Shown here one piece after another: positions 53,741 to 61,657 of a DNA stretch of 64,000 bases. The notes beneath the pieces were generated by a model. The model had not been told where the DNA came from, ran no database searches, and saw only the letters and a program-made list of their open reading frames with translations. The position numbers were made by a program, and so were the translations under genes. Each line of letters begins with the position of its first letter. Position 1 is the first letter of the stretch. The stretch is from Erwinia sp. E602 (GTDB lineage: Bacteria; Pseudomonadota; Gammaproteobacteria; Enterobacterales; Enterobacteriaceae): contig NZ_CP046582.1 of NCBI RefSeq assembly GCF_018141005.1, positions 124,001-188,000 on the forward strand, read 5' to 3'.

Positions 53741-55317
53741 GCCAGAGCAGTGAGACGGGTGCTTTCGCACCGCTGAAGCAGGGGCTGTTCGCGATGATCT
53801 GGGCGGCCACCATCCTCGGTAACACCGGCAGCTTTATGCGTGACGTCGCCAGTTCGTGGCTGGTGACCGGGCTGTCGTCGAATCCGGCCGCCGTGGCGCT
53901 GATGCAGACCGCCGCCACCCTGCCGATTTTTCTGCTGGCGATCCCGGCCGGTGTGTTGTCTGACATCCTTGACCGCCGTCGCCTGCTGATTTTTGTTCAG
54001 CTGCTGCTGGCCAGCGTCAGCGCCACGCTGCTGATTCTGTCGCAGAACAACCTGCTGACCGTTGAGTACCTGGTGGCGCTGACCTTTATCGGCGGTATCG
54101 GCGCGGCGCTGATGGGCCCGGCCTGGCAGGCGATCGTGCCGGAACTGGTGGCGCGGCCGCAGCTGAAAAACGCCGTGGCGCTGAACTCGCTTGGCATCAA
54201 TATTGCCCGCGCCGTCGGCCCGGCCACCGGCGGCCTGCTGCTGGCGGCGCTGGGTGCCTGGGCAGCCTACGGGGCCGACGTGCTGAGCTATGTGTTTGTC
54301 ATCGCCGCGCTGCTGCTGTGGAAGCGCCCGCACAAGCCGCAGAACGAACTGTCCGAGCACTTCCTCGGCGCGTTCCGTGCCGGTATCCGCTACGTGAAGG
54401 CCAGCCGCGAGCTGCACCGGGTGCTGCTACGTTCGGCCATCTACTTCTTCTTCGCCAGCGCCATCTGGGCACTGCTGCCGCTGGTTGCCCGCAATCTGCT
54501 GCAGGGAACGGCCGGGTATTATGGCGTGATGCTGGGGGCGGTGGGTATTGGTGCGATTGTCGGCGCGCTGCTGCTGCCGACGCTGCGCCAGCGGATGAAC
54601 GTGGACGGGCTGATGCTGGTGTCGGCGCTGCTCTCCGCCGCCGTGATGCTGCTGATTGCCCTGCTGCCGGTTAAGGCGCTGGCGCTGCCGCTGATGGTAC
54701 TGCTGGGCGTCAGCTGGATTATCGCGCTGACCTCGCTGAACGGGGTGGCGCAGTCGGTGCTGCCGGACTGGGTGCGCGGTCGTGGCCTGGCGGTGTACCT
54801 GATGATTTTCAACGGCGCGATGGCGGCCGGCAGCCTGTTCTGGGGGCTGGTTGCCGCGAAAACAGGCCTGGTGGCAACGCTGCTGACTGCTGCCGTCGTG
54901 CTGACCCTGTCGGCGATTATCTGCCTGCGCATTAAGCTGCCGGCCGGTGAAGCGGATCTGCAGCCGTCCGGCCACTGGGACGAACCGCAGATCAACGGTG
55001 ACGTAACCGCCGACCGCGGCCCGGTAATGATTCAGATTGAGTACCGGATTGCGCAGGAGGATCGCCCGGCGTTTCTGGCGGAGATTAAGAAACTGTCGCT
55101 GACCCGCCGCCGTGACGGTGCCTATGCCTGGGGCATTGCCGAACACAGCCACGACGCGAATAAGCTGATTGAGTGGTTCCTGGTCGAGTCATGGCACGAG
55201 CATCTGCGCCAGCACCAGCGCGTTTCCAACGCCGATGCCGATCTGCAGAGCAGCGTGACCCGCTTCCACCAGGGTGAGGAGAAACCGCAGGTGCACCACT
55301 TTATTTCGCTGCATTAA
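53737..55317 (+). CDS. MFS transporter fused to an ABM-like monooxygenase domain
   Basis: 526 residues. Residues ~10-405 form a 12-helix MFS_3 (EntS-like) exporter (MIWAATILGNTGSFMRDVASSWLVTGLSS; DILDRRRLLIFVQLLLA). Residues ~425-526 form a soluble domain of the ABM dimeric alpha/beta barrel type (VMIQIEYRIAQEDRPAFLAEIKKLSL; YAWGIAEHSHDANKLIEWFLVESWHEHLRQHQRV). The fusion occurs in a known set of bacterial MFS proteins whose role is unclear. A separate ABM-domain membrane protein is encoded 3 kb away. A strong terminator follows. Confidence 0.9.
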   Translation: MSQSSETGAFAPLKQGLFAMIWAATILGNTGSFMRDVASSWLVTGLSSNPAAVALMQTAATLPIFLLAIPAGVLSDILDRRRLLIFVQLLLASVSATLLILSQNNLLTVEYLVALTFIGGIGAALMGPAWQAIVPELVARPQLKNAVALNSLGINIARAVGPATGGLLLAALGAWAAYGADVLSYVFVIAALLLWKRPHKPQNELSEHFLGAFRAGIRYVKASRELHRVLLRSAIYFFFASAIWALLPLVARNLLQGTAGYYGVMLGAVGIGAIVGALLLPTLRQRMNVDGLMLVSALLSAAVMLLIALLPVKALALPLMVLLGVSWIIALTSLNGVAQSVLPDWVRGRGLAVYLMIFNGAMAAGSLFWGLVAAKTGLVATLLTAAVVLTLSAIICLRIKLPAGEADLQPSGHWDEPQINGDVTADRGPVMIQIEYRIAQEDRPAFLAEIKKLSLTRRRDGAYAWGIAEHSHDANKLIEWFLVESWHEHLRQHQRVSNADADLQSSVTRFHQGEEKPQVHHFISLH

Positions 55318-55339
55318 ATGTAATCAGCCGGTTGTGAAG

Positions 55340-55378
55340 ACCCGTCAGTACGATTAACGTCGTGCTGACGGGTTTTTT
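55340..55378 (+). terminator. Rho-independent terminator of the isochorismatase-DoxX-MFS operon
   Basis: ACCCGTCAGTACG pairs with CGTGCTGACGGGT (one G-T pair) around an 8-nt loop, followed by six T. It ends at the stop codon of the convergent SDR gene. Confidence 0.9.
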
Positions 55379-56157
55379 CATCCCAAATCGCCCCCCGCCA
55401 CCGGCAGTACCGTGCCGGTGATATAGCTGGCCTCGTCGCTGGCGAGGAACAGGATCGCGGCGGCCTGCTCCGCCAGCGTGCCGTAGCGGTGCAGCAGGCT
55501 GGCGGTGCAGGTCTGATCCACCACCTGCTGATACCAGCTCTGCTCCTGGTCTGATGCGGTTTCCTGATTACGCGGCGTCAGCCGTGGCGGCGCCTCGGTG
55601 CCGCCGGGGGCGGTGGCGTTGATGCGAATGCCGTGCTGCGCGTACTCCATCGCCAGCGAGCGGGTCAGCGCGTTCACGCCACCTTTACTGGCCGAGTAGG
55701 GCACGCGGTTGATGCCTGCGGTGGCGGTGGAGGAGACGTTAACAATGCTGCCGCCGCCCTGCGCCAGCATTAGCGGCAGCACCGCGCGGCAGCCCCACAG
55801 CGCCGGAAACAGCGAGCGGCGCACCTCCGCTTCTATCTGCTGCGAGCTGTATTCCGCGAAGGGGCGTGCCCATATCGTGCCGCCGACGTTATTGATCAGC
55901 ACGTCAATGCGCCCGTAATGCGCCTGCACTTTATCCACGGCGCGTGACGTTGCCTGCCACTGTTCCAGGTCGGCACGCAGCGCCAGGACCTCAGCGCCGT
56001 TTTTTTCCAGTTCTTCCTGCCGCGCCCAGACGTAACCGGCGCGGTCAATCAGCGCCAGCCTGGCGCCTTCCGCCGCCGCCCGTTCGGCCACCGCGCGGCC
56101 GATGCCCTGCGCGGCTCCGGTGACTACCATCACTTTTCCTGTAAAACGTCCGTTCAT
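55378..56157 (-). CDS. BenD-like dihydrodiol dehydrogenase (SDR)
   Basis: 259 residues of the classical SDRs. The cofactor motif TGAAQGIG is at residue 12, NNVGG replaces the usual NNAG (~90), SS at ~142 and YSASKGG at ~155 form the active site. The text VNVSSTATAGINRVPYSASKGGVNALTRSLAMEYAQHGIRINATAPGGTEAPPR closely follows BenD (1,6-dihydroxycyclohexadiene carboxylate dehydrogenase), which turns benzoate dihydrodiol to catechol. No benABC oxygenase is nearby, so it may serve another diol. GGGAGG precedes the ATG at 56157. Confidence 0.85.
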   Translation of the reverse strand: MNGRFTGKVMVVTGAAQGIGRAVAERAAAEGARLALIDRAGYVWARQEELEKNGAEVLALRADLEQWQATSRAVDKVQAHYGRIDVLINNVGGTIWARPFAEYSSQQIEAEVRRSLFPALWGCRAVLPLMLAQGGGSIVNVSSTATAGINRVPYSASKGGVNALTRSLAMEYAQHGIRINATAPGGTEAPPRLTPRNQETASDQEQSWYQQVVDQTCTASLLHRYGTLAEQAAAILFLASDEASYITGTVLPVAGGDLG

Positions 56158-56484
56158 ACTGCCTCCCTGTCTGTAATGGGGCAGGCGCAGGCGGGTGCCG
56201 CGCCTGAAATCCTGATAACACCGGCAGTATTTCCCGATCGTTTCGCCAGATGCTATGGGAGGAATTACGATAAAAGACCGGCAAGGCAACGCCGGGCTGA
56301 GCGGATCCCGCCCCAGTTGCGCTGGCGCGTATACCGGGGCAGAAGAGTGAAACGGCTTCCGGCAGAGAGGAAAGAGGAAAGAGAGAAGAGGGAAGCGATA
56401 ATTTAGCTGAAACCGCTCTGTCGCGCGGATTCAGTCTGTGACCACTCAGCTAACCGGCCAGCAGGGCGCTGGCCGGCAATGCCA
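56158..56484. other. Gene-free gap with a purine tract
   Basis: 327 bp between the LysR stop and the BenD-like start. It holds a 32-nt G/A-only tract (56364-56395) made of irregular GAGAGGAAAG units, another intergenic simple-sequence stretch. The BenD promoter should lie near its left side. No gene seen. Confidence 0.6.
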
Positions 56485-57393
56485 TTACAGCGGCGCGTAC
56501 ACCGAGCTGATACCCTCAAAGTTCTGCAGCTTCTCACGCCACCAGCTGGCGGCGTTGCCGCTTGAGGTCTTGTTCCAGGCGAGGAACGCCTCGTCGCGGC
56601 GCGCTTCGCTGTCCAGCTGGCGCTCGACCAGCCGGCCGCTGGCCAGGTGCGGGGCGGCCAGGTAGCGCGGCAGATAGCCGCAGCCCAGCCCGTCCAGCTG
56701 CGCCTGTACCTTATCCGCGAAGCTGTGCACGCTGAGGATCGGCTGGTCGTCCAGCACCCGCAGGTCAATGCCTTCGGCGTGGCGTGAGCTGTCGTTGACC
56801 ACCACCGCGCGGTACTGGCGGATCTGCTCGCGCAGCAGCGGGCCGGGCAGCGCCGCCAGCGGGTGATCGGGGGCGATGGCAAACGCGTACTCCAGCCACC
56901 CCACCGGCACGTAGTCAATGCCGCCCTGGCGCGCCGGCGGCTGCACCGCGCCAAACACGATATCCGCTTCGCCGTAGCTCAGCGCTTCCCAGCAGCCGGC
57001 CAGCACGTCGTGACGGAACAGCAGCCGGGTGTGCTGGTGATGCTGGTAAAACTCGTCGATCAGCGGCGACAGCAGCGCAAACGGCACCGAAGCATCGAGG
57101 CTGATGGTCAGCTTGCTCTCCCAGCCGCTTTCAACGTACTGCGCCTGCTGCTCCAGCTCGCCGACGGCGCGCAGCAGCACCCGCCCCTTCTCCAGCATCA
57201 GCCGCCCGGTGGGCGTAAAGGTGGCGCGGTGGCCGGAGCGATCCAGCAGGGTGATGTTCAGATCGCTCTCCATCTTCTGCACGGTATAGCTCAGCGCGGA
57301 GGCGGTTTTAAACAGCCTGGCCGCGGCCGCGGCAAAGGTGCCGTGGCGGTCCAGCGCATCCAGAATCAGCAGCGCTTCAAGGTTTAATCGCAT
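56485..57393 (-). CDS. LysR-family regulator, YhaJ-like subgroup
   Basis: 302 residues. The helix-turn-helix region MRLNLEALLILDALDRHGTFAAAAARLFKTASALSYTVQKMESDLNITLLDRSGHR and the following FTPTGRLMLEKGRVLL resemble E. coli YhaJ, a regulator answering to breakdown products of nitroaromatics. The effector domain covers ~95-300. It is divergent from isochorismatase copy 2 and on the same strand upstream of the BenD-like gene. Both isochorismatase promoters share a 16-bp motif, so it likely controls both operons. The ATG at 57393 follows GGGGA. Confidence 0.9.
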   Translation of the reverse strand: MRLNLEALLILDALDRHGTFAAAAARLFKTASALSYTVQKMESDLNITLLDRSGHRATFTPTGRLMLEKGRVLLRAVGELEQQAQYVESGWESKLTISLDASVPFALLSPLIDEFYQHHQHTRLLFRHDVLAGCWEALSYGEADIVFGAVQPPARQGGIDYVPVGWLEYAFAIAPDHPLAALPGPLLREQIRQYRAVVVNDSSRHAEGIDLRVLDDQPILSVHSFADKVQAQLDGLGCGYLPRYLAAPHLASGRLVERQLDSEARRDEAFLAWNKTSSGNAASWWREKLQNFEGISSVYAPL

Positions 57394-57431
57394 GGTTTTC
57401 CCCAACCCAAAAATTGTTTAACAACAACCCG

Positions 57432-57447
57432 AATTCTTTCCGTTATC
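57432..57447. promoter_or_regulatory. Shared promoter motif, copy 2
   Basis: AATTCTTTCCGTTATC, 39 bp from the LysR start and 77 bp from isochorismatase copy 2. It differs by one base from the motif at 52525-52540 and is a candidate LysR-family binding site. Confidence 0.6.
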
Positions 57448-57523
57448 AACGCAGGCCCGCATTTCGTATTGTGTCAACACGCAAGACGAACCGAAAAAAA
57501 TCAAACTTACTGAGGATGTAAAA

Positions 57524-58165
57524 ATGTCTAAATTCGACCTGCTGGACCCACAGAACTCCACCCTGATCTTTATCGACCATCAGCCGCAGATGTCGTTCGG
57601 CGTCGCCAACATCGACCGCCAGCAGCTGAAAAATAATACCGTGGCGCTGGCCAAAGCGGGCAAGATTTTTAACGTTCCGACCATTTACACCTCGGTGGAA
57701 ACCGAAAGCTTCAGCGGCTACATCTGGCCGGAGCTGCTGGCGGTGCACCCGGAGGTGCAGCCGATTGAGCGTACCTCGATGAACTCCTGGGAAGATGCGG
57801 CCTTCGTGGCGGCGGTGAAAGCCACCGGCCGTAAGAAGCTGATTATCTCCGCCCTGTGGACGGAAGTGTGCCTGACCTTCCCGGCGCTGATGGCGCTGAA
57901 AGAGGGCTTTGAGGTGTACGTGGTGACCGATACGTCCGGCGGCACCAGCGTCGACGCCCACGAGCGTTCGATTGACCGCATGGTGCAGGCGGGCGCGGTG
58001 CCGGTGACCTGGCAGCAGGTGCTGCTGGAGTACCAGCGTGACTGGGCGCGCAAAGAGACCTACGACGCGGTAATGGACCTGGTGCGCGAGCACAGCGGCG
58101 CCTACGGTATGGGCGTGGATTACGCCTACACCCTGGTACACAAAGCCCCGGCCCGTAAAGCCTGA
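57524..58165 (+). CDS. Isochorismatase-family hydrolase, copy 2 (YcaC-like)
   Basis: 213 residues, amino-acid identical to the protein at 52631-53272 with the same Asp18 and Cys116. Identity stops sharply at the ATG and just past the TGA: leader sequences and downstream genes differ. Here the next genes are the ABM-membrane protein and the amidohydrolase. The gene is divergent from the YhaJ-like LysR gene. Such exact gene-bounded identity suggests recent duplication or ongoing gene conversion. Confidence 0.92.
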   Translation: MSKFDLLDPQNSTLIFIDHQPQMSFGVANIDRQQLKNNTVALAKAGKIFNVPTIYTSVETESFSGYIWPELLAVHPEVQPIERTSMNSWEDAAFVAAVKATGRKKLIISALWTEVCLTFPALMALKEGFEVYVVTDTSGGTSVDAHERSIDRMVQAGAVPVTWQQVLLEYQRDWARKETYDAVMDLVREHSGAYGMGVDYAYTLVHKAPARKA

Positions 58166-58170
58166 TCGCG

Positions 58171-58186
58171 GCCCCCTGACGGGGGC
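58171..58186 (+). other. Intercistronic hairpin
   Basis: GCCCCC-TGAC-GGGGGC, a perfect 6-bp stem 5 bp after isochorismatase copy 2 and 18 bp before the next start. It holds the same place as the different hairpin after copy 1 (53285-53309). Confidence 0.5.
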
Positions 58187-58204
58187 ATGTAAAAGGAGAG
58201 CACC

Positions 58205-58789
58205 GTGGATTATCCGCATCAGCCCGATCACGTCACCCTGGTGATCACCCACCGCCTGCTGGCGGGAAAGCAGGAAGAGTATCAGCGCTGGCTGGAAAAA
58301 GTGATGCCGCAGGCGGCACTGTTTGAGGGGCATCTTGGGGTGAACGTGCTGCGCCCGGTACACGGCGAGCAGACGTGGACGGTGCTGATACGGTTCGACA
58401 GCCTGGATAATCTTTACCACTGGATTAACTCTGAACAGCGTAAGACGCTGCTCACCGAGCTGCCGCCGCTGCTGTGCGGGCCGGAACATATTGAGGTGCG
58501 CCCGGGAGCCGCCTTCTGGTTTACGCCACCGACAGCAGAACGCCAGCCGCCGAAAAAGTGGAAGCAGTTTCTGCTGACGCTGGCGGTGATCTTTCCCTCC
58601 ACTAACCTGGTGCCGTGGTTCTGGCATCAGCTGCTGCCGGCGGCAACCGGCACGCTGTGGGGACATTTACTGAACGATGCCTGTGTTGTCGCATTAGTGG
58701 TGTATATCTGGATGCCGGCATTAACCACCTTACTGAAAAACTGGCTGGCCCCGCGCGGCAGCAAAGCCCTGGAGAGTAACGATGAATAA
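58205..58789 (+). CDS. ABM-domain protein with C-terminal membrane helices
   Basis: 194 residues from a GTG behind AAAGGAG. Residues ~8-100 are an antibiotic-biosynthesis-monooxygenase-type dimeric barrel (VTLVITHRLLAGKQEEYQRWLEKVMPQAALFEGHLGVNVL). Residues ~119-182 hold two hydrophobic helices (FLLTLAVIFPSTNLVPWFW; ACVVALVVYIWMPALTTLL), as in a known family of membrane-tethered ABM proteins. It overlaps the amidohydrolase start by 8 bp. ABM domains oxidise or degrade aromatic or polyketide substrates in some members; activity here is not established. Confidence 0.88.
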   Translation: MDYPHQPDHVTLVITHRLLAGKQEEYQRWLEKVMPQAALFEGHLGVNVLRPVHGEQTWTVLIRFDSLDNLYHWINSEQRKTLLTELPPLLCGPEHIEVRPGAAFWFTPPTAERQPPKKWKQFLLTLAVIFPSTNLVPWFWHQLLPAATGTLWGHLLNDACVVALVVYIWMPALTTLLKNWLAPRGSKALESNDE

Positions 58790-60650
58790 CGCCTCACTGA
58801 TTCTGACTAACGGTAAGTTCCACACGGTGGACCGTGAAAACCCGCTGGCGACGGCGGTAGCGATTAAAGACGGTAAATTCCTCGCGGTGGGCAGCGAAGC
58901 GGAGGTGATGCAGTTTGCCGGTGAGGCAACGCAGGTGGTGGATCTGCACGGGCACACCGGTATTCCGGGGCTGAACGACTCGCACCTGCACCTGATCCGC
59001 GGCGGTCTGAACTATAACCTTGAGCTGCGCTGGGAAGGCGTGCCCTCGCTGGCCGACGCGCTGCGCATGCTGAAAGAGCAGGCGCTGCGAACGCCAAATC
59101 CGCAGTGGGTGCGGGTGGTGGGCGGCTGGAACGAGTTCCAGTTTGCCGAGCGCCGCATGCCGACGCTGGACGAGATCAACGAAGCGGCACCGGATACGCC
59201 GGTGTTTATCCTGCACCTGTATGACCGCGCGCTGCTCAACCGCGCCGCGCTGAAGGTGGTGGGCTACACCCGCGACACGCCAAACCCGCCGGGCGGCGAG
59301 ATCCAGCGCGACGGCAACGGCAATCCGACCGGGCTGCTGATCGCCCGTCCCAACGCGATGCTGCTCTACTCCACGCTGGCGAAAGGGCCGAAGCTGCCGC
59401 TGGATCAGCAGGTTAACTCGACCCGCCAGTTTATGCGCGAGCTGAACCGACTCGGGCTGACCAGCGCGATTGATGCCGGCGGCGGTTTCCAGAACTATCC
59501 GGACGACTATGAAGTCATCAGCGAGCTGCACGCTAAGAAGCAGCTGACCGTACGTATCGCCTATAACCTGTTTACCCAGCGGCCGGGCCACGAGCTGGAA
59601 GATTTCGAGAAGTGGACCGATATGCTGTCGCCGGGCCAGGGCACCGATTTCTACCGCCATAACGGCGCGGGCGAGATGCTGGTGTTCTCCGCCGCCGACT
59701 TTGAGGATTTCCTGGAGCCGCGCCCGGACCTGGCGCCGGGTATGGAAGATGAGCTGGAGCGCGTGGTGCGTCACCTTGTGGAACACCGCTGGCCGTTCCG
59801 CCTGCATGCCACTTACAACGAGTCGATCAGCCGCATGCTGAACGTGTTCGAGAAGGTCAACCGTGAGATCCCGTTTGACGGCCTGCACTGGATCTTTGAC
59901 CATGCGGAGACCATTACCGAAGCCAACATTGAGCGTGTGAAGGCGCTGGGCGGCGGCATCGCGGTACAGCACCGCATGGCCTTCCAGGGCGAATACTTTG
60001 CCGAGCGCTACGGCCATGAAGCGGTGAAGCAGACGCCGCCGGTGGCGAAGATGCTGGAGATGGGCGTGCCGGTCGGGCTGGGCACCGATGCCACCCGCGT
60101 GGCCAGCTATAACCCGTGGACCGCGCTCTACTGGCTGGTGTCCGGCCGCACCGTCGGCGGCATGGCGATGTATGACGTGAACGCCCGTCTGGATCGTGAA
60201 ACCGCGCTGATGCTGTGGACCCAGGGCAGCGCCTGGTTCTCCAGCGAGCAGGGCAAGAAAGGGCAGATTAAGGTGGGGCAGCTGGCCGACCTGGCCATTC
60301 TGTCAAAAGACTACTTCAGCGTGCATGAGGAAGAGATCAAAGGCATCGAGTCGGTGATGACCGTGGTGAACGGCGACGTGGTGTATGCTGCCGGCCGCTT
60401 CAGCCCGCTGTCACCGCCGCCGATCGTCGTGCTGCCGGAGTGGTCACCGGTGGTGACGGTGCCGGGTCACTGGCGTTCTGCGCCGCCGCAGGCCCACGGC
60501 CGTGCCGCTTTTGCTTCACAGCCGCACCAGTGCAGCGGTCCGTGCGGCGTGCACAGCCACTCGCACGATGTCGCCCGCCACTCCGGCGTGCCGGTATCTG
60601 ACGATAATGCCTTCTGGGGCGCGCTGGGCTGTTCGTGCTTTGCGTTCTGA
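58782..60650 (+). CDS. YtcJ-like amidohydrolase with His/Cys-rich tail
   Basis: 622 residues of the amidohydrolase_3 family. Metal ligands appear in GLNDSHLHLIRGG (~68, HxH), the central HATYNE (~345), FDHAETI (~371) and GLGTDATR (~430). The N-terminal beta part (LILTNGKFHTVDRENPLATAVAIKDGKFLAVG) is standard. Unusual is the C-terminal extension of ~80 residues, with clustered Cys and His (SQPHQCSGPCGVHSHSHD; GCSCFAF), which looks metal-binding. The substrate is unknown. It is coupled by an 8-bp overlap to the ABM-membrane gene. A hairpin terminator follows. Confidence 0.9.
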   Translation: MNNASLILTNGKFHTVDRENPLATAVAIKDGKFLAVGSEAEVMQFAGEATQVVDLHGHTGIPGLNDSHLHLIRGGLNYNLELRWEGVPSLADALRMLKEQALRTPNPQWVRVVGGWNEFQFAERRMPTLDEINEAAPDTPVFILHLYDRALLNRAALKVVGYTRDTPNPPGGEIQRDGNGNPTGLLIARPNAMLLYSTLAKGPKLPLDQQVNSTRQFMRELNRLGLTSAIDAGGGFQNYPDDYEVISELHAKKQLTVRIAYNLFTQRPGHELEDFEKWTDMLSPGQGTDFYRHNGAGEMLVFSAADFEDFLEPRPDLAPGMEDELERVVRHLVEHRWPFRLHATYNESISRMLNVFEKVNREIPFDGLHWIFDHAETITEANIERVKALGGGIAVQHRMAFQGEYFAERYGHEAVKQTPPVAKMLEMGVPVGLGTDATRVASYNPWTALYWLVSGRTVGGMAMYDVNARLDRETALMLWTQGSAWFSSEQGKKGQIKVGQLADLAILSKDYFSVHEEEIKGIESVMTVVNGDVVYAAGRFSPLSPPPIVVLPEWSPVVTVPGHWRSAPPQAHGRAAFASQPHQCSGPCGVHSHSHDVARHSGVPVSDDNAFWGALGCSCFAF

Positions 60651-60668
60651 TTAAGTGACTCAGGGAGG

Positions 60669-60699
60669 GCCGTGTGCGAGAGCATACGGCTATTTTTTT
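60669..60699 (+). terminator. Rho-independent terminator of the isochorismatase-ABM-amidohydrolase operon
   Basis: GCCGTGTGC and GCATACGGC pair over 9 bp (one G-T) around a GAGA loop, followed by TA and seven T. It lies 18 bp after the amidohydrolase stop. Confidence 0.9.
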
Positions 60700-60717
60700 A
60701 TTACAAAACGGACAGCA

Positions 60718-61119
60718 TCAGCCCTGCGCGTTCTGATAGAGATCCCAGCGGTTACCGTACAGGTCCTCAAAGACCACCACGGTGCCGTACGCTTCCTCGC
60801 GCGGTGCTTCGCAGAACGTCACGCCTTTTTCCTTCATCGCCGTGTAATCCCGCCAGAAATCATCGGTCTGCAGGAACAGGAATACGCGGCCTCCGGCCTG
60901 ATCGCCGATAAAGCCTGACTGCCGTTCACTGGAGGCGCGTGCCAGCAGCAGATTGCAGTCGCTTCCGGGAGCTGGCGTCACCACCACCCAGCGTTTGCCC
61001 GGCTGCGGGGTGTCTTCGACCAGGGTGAAACCCAGTTTCTGGGTGTAGTACTCAATTGCCCTGTCGTAGTCATCAACCACGATTGCCACATAGCCGAGAC
61101 ATCTTTTTTGGGTGCGCAT
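60718..61119 (-). CDS. VOC/glyoxalase-family protein
   Basis: 133 residues with the paired beta-alpha-beta-beta-beta modules of the vicinal oxygen chelate superfamily: LGYVAIVVDDYDRAIEYYTQKLGFTLVED at the start, and VVFEDLYGNRWDLYQN at the end, which contains the conserved (E/D)DxxGN(xWxL) pattern. The first-module metal His is replaced by Tyr (GYVAIVV), so a classical glyoxalase I activity is doubtful. AAGGAG precedes the ATG. It is divergent from the HipBST operon. Confidence 0.88.
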   Translation of the reverse strand: MRTQKRCLGYVAIVVDDYDRAIEYYTQKLGFTLVEDTPQPGKRWVVVTPAPGSDCNLLLARASSERQSGFIGDQAGGRVFLFLQTDDFWRDYTAMKEKGVTFCEAPREEAYGTVVVFEDLYGNRWDLYQNAQG

Positions 61120-61212
61120 CGTTTTCTCCTTGAGTTTTATGCAGCATATTTGACCTGTTTTAACTTTAAAAGGTTATTTTTGGTCGTTTAATGATAAGGT
61201 GAAAATGCAATT

Positions 61213-61266
61213 GGTCATATTTTGACTTTTATTTTATTTTTAAAATTAAATGGCTTTTATATGACC
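61213..61266. promoter_or_regulatory. HipB-type inverted repeat and promoter region
   Basis: GGTCATAT (61213-61220) and ATATGACC (61259-61266) form a perfect 8-bp inverted repeat with a 38-bp AT-rich interior containing TTGACT (61222-61227). A second possible promoter is TTGTTA/TAAAAT (61275-61302). The whole 61,140-61,330 stretch is much more AT-rich than its surroundings. Confidence 0.5.
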
Positions 61267-61330
61267 TTTTAGTGTTGTTAATGACAAAAAATGAGCTAAA
61301 ATGTAAAAATAGTTAACTTGAGGCTCAAAT

Positions 61331-61657
61331 ATGAACCATGAAACGTCAGAAACGTCCTTAGCAAGGCTACAGACCATTGCGACGCTGGTAGACGAGCTCA
61401 AAAATGAATTTGCAGCCGGGCAGCGTGAGAGTGCTGCTTTGACCGAACGGCAAAAGATCCACTCGCTGCCTGCACTTGGCGCACAGCTGAACCAGCGGCG
61501 TAAAGCGCTGGGCATCGATCTGGCCACGCTGGAGCTGCAAACCGGTCTCTCGGTTTCCACGCTTAAGCGTCTGTTTAAAGACCCGGAGCAGGTCAAATTT
61601 GGCAGCGTGTACGTGGTGGCTGACGCGTTGGGAGTGACGCTATGCGCCGTCGTGTAA
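61331..61657 (+). CDS. hipB: HipB-type DNA-binding protein of a HipBST system
   Basis: 108 residues. A helical N-terminal extension (ETSLARLQTIATLVDELKNEF) precedes an XRE helix-turn-helix at ~50-105 (LGAQLNQRRKALGIDLATLELQTGLSVSTLKRLFKDPEQVKF). In tripartite HipBST operons HipB binds the operator and strengthens neutralisation. Its end overlaps the HipS start by 16 bp. The upstream region is AT-rich with an inverted repeat. Confidence 0.9.
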   Translation: MNHETSETSLARLQTIATLVDELKNEFAAGQRESAALTERQKIHSLPALGAQLNQRRKALGIDLATLELQTGLSVSTLKRLFKDPEQVKFGSVYVVADALGVTLCAVV

